Positions 55,162 to 64,000 of a DNA stretch of 64,000 bases are shown here, piece by piece. The stretch is from assembly GCF_900100795.1 (NCBI RefSeq), contig NZ_FNCO01000002.1, forward strand, positions 558,001 to 622,000, written 5' to 3'. This DNA is from Pseudomonas abietaniphila (GTDB lineage: Bacteria > Pseudomonadota > Gammaproteobacteria > Pseudomonadales > Pseudomonadaceae). How positions within the stretch are numbered: position 1 is the first letter of the stretch; every line of letters starts with the position of its first letter. A program made the position numbers and the translations under genes. The notes beneath the pieces are model-generated. The model was given only the letters and a program-made list of their open reading frames with translations, was not told where the DNA came from and ran no database searches.

Positions 55162-58100
55162 CAGATTTTCTCCACGTTCACCAGGAACGACTTGGATTCC
55201 GGGGTTTGCGAGTTACCGTCACCCAGGAACGGCACCAACGTATTGGCCAGGTATCCGTTGCGGGTGGTGCCGGTGAACCCCCAATGGATCGGGATACCGA
55301 TCTGATGCACCACCTGATTGTTGACCTGCAACGGCCGGATCCGCTTGGTGACCACCGCAACCGCCTCGATGAATCCGCGCTTGCTGCTCACCCTGACCCG
55401 ATCCCCTGCTACGATGCCTTTCTCCTTGGCCAGCGCCTCCCCGATCTCGACAAACTGCTCAGGCTGCGCAATCGCATTGAGCCGGCAATGCTTGCTCCAG
55501 TAGTGGAAATGCTCGGTCAACCGGTAACTGGTGCCCGCGTACGGGAAGTCCTTGGCCACCCCCAATGAGTCCCACACCGAATCGAAGATGCGTCCGGCGG
55601 GATTGCTGGTCGCCTGTTTGTTGTTGGGGTGCAGCGGGTTGATGCCGATCGGGGTTTCGAATGGCTCGTAGTGTTCCGGGAATGGCCCCTCGTTCATCTT
55701 GTCGACGGCGAAGAATCTCGCCACCCCTTCGGGGTTCATGATGAACGGATTCATCCCCGCTTCCGGCGCGGAGGTCACGACGAAGTCCGGCACGTCAGTG
55801 CCCGTCCAGGCCTTGCCATTCCACCAGACCAGCCGTTTCTTCGGATCCCAGGGGTTGCCGTGGGTGTCTGCGGAGGCGCGGTTGTACAGGATGCGCCGGT
55901 TGCTCGGCCAGGCCCATGCCCACCCTTGATGCTGGTGCATGTCATAGGGGTCGCTGTTGTCCCGTCGTGCCATCTGGTTGCCGGCTTCGGTCCAGCTGCC
56001 GCAGAAAATCCAGCACCCAGACGCCGTGCTGCCGTCGTCTTTGAGCTGGGAAAATCCGGTCAGCTGCGCGCCACCCTTGATGGCCGCGCCTGAGAAATCC
56101 GTGAAATCCGTCGTGGCGGCGCCGTTGATCTCCTTGGCGATCTCTTCGGGCGACGGTTCCTCAGGCACCTTGTACGGCCAGCTCAGTTTCAACAGCGGTT
56201 CGGCATACGCACCGCCCTGTTCCTGATAGCGCTTGCGCAGGCGCAGGAACAATTCGCTCATGATGCGGATGTCGGTGGTGGCTTCGCCGGGACCCTCCGC
56301 GCCTTTGAAGTGCCACTGCAGCCAGCGGCTGCTGTTCACCAGCGAGCCGTCTTCCTCCGCGAAGCAAGTCGTGGGCAGGCGAATGACTTCCGTCTGTATG
56401 GCGTCAGTCTGTACGTCGTTGTACGGGCCGACTTTCTGCCAGAACTCAGACGTCTCAGTCGCCAGCGGGTCCATGATCACCAGCCATTTGAGCTTGGCGA
56501 GCGCCTTCATCACCCGGTTCTTGTCCGGCAACGCCGCGATGGGATTGAACCCTTGGCAGATATAGCCGTTGACCTGCCCCTTGCCCATCATGTCGAACAT
56601 TTTCAGGATGTCGTAGTTGGGTATGTCGAGCTTCGGCAGCCAGTCATAACCCCATTTGTTCTCGGCCGTGGCATTGGCGCCATACCAGGACTTCATGAGG
56701 CTGACGTGGAATTTGCTGTAGTTCTGCCAGTAAGACAGTTGCCCCGGACGCAGGGGCTTTTGCGTGCGTTTGGTGATGTACGCGTCGTAATCCTGTTCCG
56801 CATCGGACGGCAGGGTCAGGTAACCGGGCAGCGCGTTGGACAGCAGCCCAAGGTCGGTGAGGCCCTGAATGTTCGAGTGACCGCGCAAGGCGTTCACGCC
56901 TCCGCCCGGCATGCCGACGTTCCCCAGCAGCAGTTGCACCATCGCCGCGCTGCGGATGATCTGCGAACCGATGGAGTGCTGCGTCCAGCCCAGCGCGTAG
57001 AGAATCGTCATGGTCTTGCCCGGTGTCGAGCAGGTGGCGATCTCTTCCCAGATCTTCATCATCCGGTCCTGTGGCATGCCGCAGGTCAGGCTGGCGATTT
57101 CCGGGGTGTAACGGCTGTAATGCTGCTTCATCAGCTGATAGACGCAATGCGGGTCCTGCAGGGTCGGGTCGACTTTGACAAACCCGTCCTCGCCCAGCTC
57201 GTAGCCCCAACCCGACTTGTCGGTGTAGAGCCGCTTGGTCGCGTCGTATCCACTGAAGATCCCGTCTTCAAAGCCATAACCGGCTTTGACGATGAAGGAC
57301 ACGTCGGTGTAATTGCGCACGTATTCGTGCTGGATCTTGTCTTGGGTCAGCAGGTAGTTGATCAACCCGCCCATGAACGCGATGTCGCTGCCCGTGCGGA
57401 TCGGCGCGTAATAGTCGGCCACGGACGCAGTACGCGTGAAACGCGGGTCGACCACGATCAAGCGTGCCTTGTTGTGCGCCTTGGCTTCGGTCACCCATTT
57501 GAAACCGCAAGGGTGTGCTTCTGCTGCGTTGCCGCCCATCACCAGGATCAGATTCGCGTTGGCGATATCGGTCCAGGTATTGGTCATGGCTCCACGGCCG
57601 TACGTCGGGGCAAGACTTGCCACCGTCGGGCCATGTCAGACACGTGCCTGGTTATCGAACCCCAGCATGCCGGTTGCGCGAATGACCTTGTGCGTCATGT
57701 AACCGGCTTCGTTGGACGCCGCGGACGCTGCAAGGAAGCCCGTGGTCAGCCACCGGTTGACGGTCTGGCCCTTGTCGTTCTTTTCGATGAAGTTGGCGTC
57801 GCGGTCGGCCTTCATCAGGTCCGCCACGCGGTCCAGCGCCTCATCCCAGGAAATGCGGGTCCATTCGCTGCTCCCCGGCTTGCGCACTTGAGGGTATTTG
57901 AGGCGGCCCGGGCTGTGAATGAAGTCCAGAAGACCCGCGCCTTTCGGGCACAAGGTGCCGCGGTTGACCGGGTGATCGGCGTCGCCTTCGATGTGAATGA
58001 TGCTCTGCGCGACGTTTTTCGCGGCATCGCCCTGGCTGTACATGATCAATCCGCAGCCGACCGAGCAGTACGGGCAGGTGTTGCGGGTTTCATGGGTGTG

Positions 58101-58226
58101 GGCGAGTTTGAAATGGCGTATCTGCTCGGCGAACGCAGGCGTTGGGGCCATGCCCAACGCCGCCAGGCTCGAGCCTCCAAGGCCGACAGCGGCGACCTTG
58201 AAGAACTGCCGACGGTTGAGGTCCAT
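55161..58226 (-). CDS. fdnG: Selenocysteine formate dehydrogenase, catalytic alpha subunit
   Basis: A 1021-residue catalytic subunit with an in-frame UGA read as selenocysteine. It appears as two open frames, 57636-58226 and 55161-57623, in one frame, joined through TGA at 57636-57638 (codon 197; E. coli FdnG has Sec196). A Tat signal ([15 protein letters not shown]) is followed by a 4Fe-4S site (CPYCSVGCG...LCPKG). It binds bis-MGD and oxidises formate to CO2 in the periplasm. AGGAG precedes the ATG. The selABC genes follow on the same strand. Confidence 0.96.
57600..57638 (-). promoter_or_regulatory. SECIS element for fdnG UGA recoding
   Basis: Just after the UGA the minus strand reads TGACATGGCCCGACGGTGGC, then AAGTCTTGCCCCGACG. 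A hairpin with stem GGCA/TGCC and loop AGTCT forms about 17-30 bases after the UGA, close to the GGUCU loop of the E. coli fdhF element and almost the fdnG arrangement. Confidence 0.75.
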
Positions 58227-58399
58227 CGTGAACTCCTGATCAGGTGGAAAGACCCGATACGTTGTCGGGTCCTTTCAATCACGGGTGTTGAACACGTGTC
58301 GGCGCAAACCCGACCTCAAAAACTCTAGCCCAGAATGCCAGCATCGCCAGGAAATCAGATCATCGGCCCCGGCGCAGGCGATCTGCGGCGTGGGTGGCT

Positions 58400-58451
58400 G
58401 TGAATAATTGTGAGCGCGAAATAGGTATTCACAGAATTCGTTCATTGAACG
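58400..58451. promoter_or_regulatory. Dyads in the divergent fdnG/hydrolase control region
   Basis: In the 301-base gap 58227-58527, CGTTCATTGAACG at 58439-58451 is a perfect 13-bp dyad, and GTGAAT (58400-58405) and ATTCAC (58427-58432) are a wider inverted pair. Nearer fdnG there is a hairpin GACCCGA-N7-TCGGGTC at 58251-58271 and CCTGATCAGG at 58235-58244. No FNR-type box was found. Confidence 0.4.
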
Positions 58452-58527
58452 ATGATCGAGGACCGTCGACGCGTTGGGCCCAGGTGCCGCGCGCGCTGAT
58501 CCGGTCAACACCTCAAGTGGAGCGTCT

Positions 58528-59610
58528 ATGAATAACAAGAACATCAGATTCCCCTTCCTGCATGCCATGCCTCTGCTGTGCGCCTCGCTGTTTGCCAGTC
58601 ACACCGTTCAAGCGGCTTCGTTGCCCGCCGCGAAAGAAGGCGACTGGGTCGCCCCCGAATTCACCTTTCATGACGGCAAAAAACTCAACGACCTCAAGTT
58701 GCACTACGTGACCCTGGGAAACCCGCAAAACCCGGCCATCCTTTACCTGCATGGCACCTACCGACCGGGCAGCGATGTGCTGAGCAAAGACTTCGGCGGC
58801 GAACTGTTCGGCCCGGGCCAGCCGCTGGACGCGAGCAAGTACTACATCATTTCGACCGACGGGATCGGGATGGGGCAATCGACCAAACCCTCAGACGGCC
58901 TGCGCGCGGCGTTTGCGCAGTACAACTACGAAGACATGGTGCAAGCGCAATACCGACTGGTCACCGAAGGATTGGGGGTCAAGCACCTGCGTCTGGTGAT
59001 CGGCAACTCCATGGGCGGCATGCAGACCTGGATGTGGGGTGAAAACTGGCCACAGATGATGGATGCGCTGGTCCCCATGGCGTCACAACCGACAGAGATG
59101 TCCTCGCGCAACTGGATGATGCGTCGCTTGCTGGTGGAGTCCATCAAACAGGACCCGGCCTGGAACAACGGCAACTACACCGCACAACCCCCTTCACTGC
59201 GCCTGGCCAACGCCATGTTCAGCACCGCCACCAGCGGCGGCACGCTGGCGTACCAGGCCAGCGCACCGACCCGGGCATTGGCTGACAAACGGGTGGACGA
59301 ACGCCTCAACGCCCCGCAGACCGCCGATGCCAATGACTTCATCTACCAATGGCAATCGTCCGCCGACTTCAACGCTGCGCCTGGCCTCAGCAAAATCCAG
59401 GCGCCGGTATTGGCGATCAATGCGGCCGACGATGAGCGCAACCCACCTGAAACCGGGACCCTGCAAACGTCACTGAAGCAGATAAAGAACGCGCGGCTGT
59501 TGCTCATCCCGGCCAGCGCCGACACCCGAGGGCACGGCACCACAGGGAACGCGCGGTTCTATGCCAGCGAACTGGCGGCATTTATGAAAGAGACTGAGAA
59601 GAAGCGTTGA
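58528..59610 (+). CDS. Secreted alpha/beta-fold hydrolase (MetX-like)
   Basis: A 360-residue protein with a Sec signal (MNNKNIRFPFLHAMPLLCASLFASHTVQA). The alpha/beta hydrolase core resembles homoserine O-acetyltransferases, with nucleophile Ser in VIGNSMGGMQ and catalytic His near GHGTTGNA; an export signal makes a biosynthetic role unlikely. It is divergent from fdnG. The substrate is unknown. Confidence 0.83.
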   Translation: MNNKNIRFPFLHAMPLLCASLFASHTVQAASLPAAKEGDWVAPEFTFHDGKKLNDLKLHYVTLGNPQNPAILYLHGTYRPGSDVLSKDFGGELFGPGQPLDASKYYIISTDGIGMGQSTKPSDGLRAAFAQYNYEDMVQAQYRLVTEGLGVKHLRLVIGNSMGGMQTWMWGENWPQMMDALVPMASQPTEMSSRNWMMRRLLVESIKQDPAWNNGNYTAQPPSLRLANAMFSTATSGGTLAYQASAPTRALADKRVDERLNAPQTADANDFIYQWQSSADFNAAPGLSKIQAPVLAINAADDERNPPETGTLQTSLKQIKNARLLLIPASADTRGHGTTGNARFYASELAAFMKETEKKR

Positions 59611-59689
59611 GGGGCGTAGGGAAAGTCACCCTCAACGGATTGAGGCGTTTCGGGTACATCGAGGGTGAATGACACACTCCATTCGTCAG

Positions 59690-60135
59690 CAAGCTGACTC
59701 CCACAGGTCCGAGTGGTGCTCAAGTTTTGATCGCCCCCACGCTCCGCGCCGGAATGCCCGGCAAGACGCTCCGCGTTCCATTGACGCGGAGCGTCATTCA
59801 CTGCGTTACCACGCGAAGCGTGGGAACGATCATCAATGTGTTTTTGCTTCCAAACCCGCGACAGTCCGAACGACGTCGTCGCGATCGTACCGAGAGGTTG
59901 TGAACGACGCAGGTTGCGACTTTGGGAGGCCGAGCAGAGGTATTGCGCAGGGGGCAGCGCGACATGGATTTCGCGCTAGCCGACGTTCGGCCAAGGATGG
60001 CCGGTCGGCGGCGTGCCCCCGGAGCAATGCCGGAGCGAGGGAACCCGACGAAGTCGGGCCGTACAGGGAGCGGGGCCTTTTTGGTTACTTTTTCGGCTCT
60101 TGGAAAAAGTGACCCGCCGTAAGGGCGGAACCCAT
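59690..60135. repeat. Composite dispersed-repeat region
   Basis: The gap 59611-60197 has no supported gene. It contains several palindromes: GACGCTCCGCGT (59765-59776) with ACGCGGAGCGTC (59784-59795); CCACGC-GAA-GCGTGG (59809-59823); CCCGAC-GAA-GTCGGG (60045-60059); GGTTACTTTTTC (60083-60094) with GAAAAAGTGACC (60103-60114); and CCGCC-GTAAG-GGCGG (60114-60128). The last two are in a long element widely seen in Pseudomonas. The 147-codon ORF here reads through these repeats and is not a gene. Confidence 0.75.
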
Positions 60136-60197
60136 GTCAGCGCCACCCTCAACAACGGATATACACGCGAGGCATGGGCCCACCCAAAGCGCCCTCA

Positions 60198-62429
<2,232 letters not shown>

Positions 62430-62431
62430 TT

Positions 62432-64000
62432 TCATTCTCCATCAGACAAGTTCAACAGCCCGCGCAAGCCTTGAAGCGGGACCGACAACCAAGTCGGCCG
62501 ATTCTCAGCCTCGTAGGCCACTTCATAAGCGGCTTTTTCCAGGGTGAACAACGCCAGTGCAGCGGCCTCTCCCTTGGCATCTTTCCAGGCGTGCGCGACG
62601 TCGGCGGTGGCGTTCTTGTAGCCATCGAGGAACGCTGCGCGCGCCTGACTCAAATACGTTTCAGCGACATGTTTACGCGCTGCGGATGCCTCCGGCGAGG
62701 TGTCCGCGGACTGCGCGTTTCGCATCGCCATGGCGGCAGCGTAGTCGAAAGATCGCAGCACACCGCTGACATCTTTGAACGGGCTGTATTTGGCCCGTCG
62801 TTCCTGCAGCGCACGCGCCGGTTCCCCTTCGAAGTCAATCAGATACGCATCGCCCTTGACCACCAGCATCTGCCCCAGGTGCAAGTCACCGTGTACCCGC
62901 ATCCGCAACCCACCGACCGACTGTTTCGCCAGGTTTTGCACCTGCGCCAACAGCGGTTTGCGTTTGCCCAGCAGTTCACTGACCAGTTGCTGGTCGGCGG
63001 GTTCCAGCGTATCGCGATGTTGCTCCAGCAGATTCAGCGCGCGCTCGACTTGCGCCGAGACGCTCTTCGCCGACGCCTGGCTGTCCTTGACGCTGGTCAC
63101 CTCGGTTTTGAAGTCCGGATTGTCGGTCGGGGCGCTCAACACGACATGCATCTCACCCAGGCGCTGGCCCAGCAGTCCGGCAAAATCCTTGAGCTCCAAC
63201 AGTGCATTGGCGTGTTGTTCCACGTTCGAATGACCGAGGGCCATTTCATCCCGCACGGCCCGCTCAAGGTTGTTCTGGGTCCATTCCCACGCGTCGCCCT
63301 GATTGCTCAAATACCCCTGAGCAATCATCAGCAGGTTGTTTTCTCCCTCGTTGTCCACGCGCACCACAGCGCCCAGCAACGGCGAGATGTGCTGATACCC
63401 GGCCTCGGTCAGGTAAGCACCCATTTCCAGCTCAGGGTGTGTGCCGGCGGCGACGCGACGAATCATCTTCAGCACCACGCTGCTGCCGATCACCACTGAG
63501 CTGTTGGATTGCTCAGCCGACAGGTAGCGCACTTCGGATTCGTCGTTCAGTCCCAACGGCGCCAGTTTCGACGTCTGCTGGAATTGCAACTCCCCGTCGC
63601 TGGTCGCAAGGACAGTCTTGTCCTGCATGCCCTTGATCACTGCACGAATGAACGGCTCAAGCGTAAACGCATCGGTGATCAACCCGACCTGCCGCCCGCG
63701 ACGGACGCGGGCAAGTGCCAGTTGTTGCGGCAAGGCGCTGCTGAAATCGTCTTCGGCGAGGAAACCGAAGGGCAGCTGATAACGGGCCACTTCACCGCCC
63801 GCCGTCACTTCGATCTCGCTCAGCATCACGGGGCGCTGGGCGGAGCCGAAACGCACGCCGTAGCGGATGTGAACATTGTCGATGGCCGTCCCTTTGCCGG
63901 CGAACCAGCGACGCTTGGGCAAGTAAACCGACAGCGACGTCTGCTCCAGCGTCTGGCGCAGCGGTTCGTCCAGCAATTCTTCCAGACGTTGCTTGAGCAC
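62432..64000 (-). CDS. treS: Trehalose synthase / maltokinase fusion, C-terminal part
   Basis: The last 522 residues of a gene cut by the right edge. This part is the maltokinase (Pep2/Mak) domain that makes maltose 1-phosphate, with the aminoglycoside-kinase-like motifs [14 protein letters not shown] and [11 protein letters not shown]. In Pseudomonas this domain is fused behind TreS, which should lie outside the window; the N-terminal start of the visible part is not a true start. With GlgB it belongs to the GlgE alpha-glucan route. Confidence 0.9.
   Translation of the reverse strand: MLKQRLEELLDEPLRQTLEQTSLSVYLPKRRWFAGKGTAIDNVHIRYGVRFGSAQRPVMLSEIEVTAGGEVARYQLPFGFLAEDDFSSALPQQLALARVRRGRQVGLITDAFTLEPFIRAVIKGMQDKTVLATSDGELQFQQTSKLAPLGLNDESEVRYLSAEQSNSSVVIGSSVVLKMIRRVAAGTHPELEMGAYLTEAGYQHISPLLGAVVRVDNEGENNLLMIAQGYLSNQGDAWEWTQNNLERAVRDEMALGHSNVEQHANALLELKDFAGLLGQRLGEMHVVLSAPTDNPDFKTEVTSVKDSQASAKSVSAQVERALNLLEQHRDTLEPADQQLVSELLGKRKPLLAQVQNLAKQSVGGLRMRVHGDLHLGQMLVVKGDAYLIDFEGEPARALQERRAKYSPFKDVSGVLRSFDYAAAMAMRNAQSADTSPEASAARKHVAETYLSQARAAFLDGYKNATADVAHAWKDAKGEAAALALFTLEKAAYEVAYEAENRPTWLSVPLQGLRGLLNLSDGE

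Noticed and set aside
57624..57640. A frameshift or nonsense mutation splitting fdnG into two genes
   Set aside because: Both parts share one frame, the TGA is at the known Sec position, a SECIS-like hairpin follows, and selA, selB and selC are next to it.
56310..58328. Very long opposite-strand ORFs (also 30261-32456 and 44293-46044)
   Set aside because: They are antisense to fdnG, rlhA and ggt and come from strong GC3 bias; no protein-like motifs.
59669..60112. A 147-codon open frame on the plus strand
   Set aside because: It reads through known-type dispersed palindromes, has no ribosome site and an unnatural Arg/Ser-rich composition.

Overview
The window looks like a chromosomal segment of a Pseudomonas, from the broad fluorescens/syringae part of the genus; I cannot fix the species. 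The support is high GC with strong GC3 codon bias, a paralogue of the lipoprotein OprI, typical Pseudomonas dispersed palindromes (REP-like elements), a selenocysteine formate dehydrogenase, a Zur-type operator before folE2, a phosphatidylcholine synthase and a treS-glgB alpha-glucan operon. I see no prophage, transposase, CRISPR array or rRNA.

Layout. 1-5000: a low-oxygen/stress group with two universal stress proteins, an OprI-like lipoprotein, a Zn alcohol dehydrogenase operon with a two-part YeeE/YedE permease, and a triple-BON protein. A perfect Anr/FNR-type box (354-367) lies between the first two genes. 5380-9111: a small hypothetical protein, an SDR/AraC divergent pair and a REC-PAS-GGDEF diguanylate cyclase. 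9403-11954: a cystathionine beta-synthase / gamma-lyase operon. 12045-16024: a sigma54 activator divergent from a flavin monooxygenase that has a near-consensus -24/-12 promoter and two inverted-repeat candidate activator sites. 16182-19972: small hypotheticals, an ArsR/Old Yellow Enzyme pair and an oxaloacetate decarboxylase. 20155-23040: one 961-residue ORF joining an exonuclease III domain to the ligase and polymerase domains of LigD. 23095-34336: a molybdopterin oxidoreductase, a second diguanylate cyclase, a Gfo/Idh/MocA-LysR pair, RidA, rlhA, an acetyltransferase and pcs. 34471-35328: a gene-free 97-bp tandem repeat array.

35337-44214: an Lrp regulator and an IscS-like desulfurase; a two-gene SatD/DUF3307 cassette bracketed by four 18-bp palindromes in two equally spaced pairs; MalY/PatB; a LysR/D-cysteine desulfhydrase pair; and folE2 with a membrane acyltransferase under a Zur-type box. 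44374-48468: gamma-glutamyltransferase, an MFS exporter and an SH3-domain protein. 48929-58226: a complete minus-strand selenoprotein module, fdnGHI-fdhE-selA-selB-selC, with the UGA Sec codon at 57636-57638. 58528-64000: an alpha/beta hydrolase, a composite dispersed-repeat region, glgB and the C-terminal maltokinase part of treS.

How the genes work together. The formate dehydrogenase, its maturation factor FdhE and the Sec insertion machinery (SelA, SelB, tRNA-Sec) are collinear; only SelD is not in the window. Sulfur metabolism recurs (cbs and its partner, IscS-like, MalY/PatB, DcyD). The two most unusual items are the ExoIII-LigD fusion and the SatD/DUF3307 cassette: its SatD-like protein reads to me as a nucleotide-cyclase-like palm plus HTH next to a roughly seven-TM protein, with its candidate operators at both ends.
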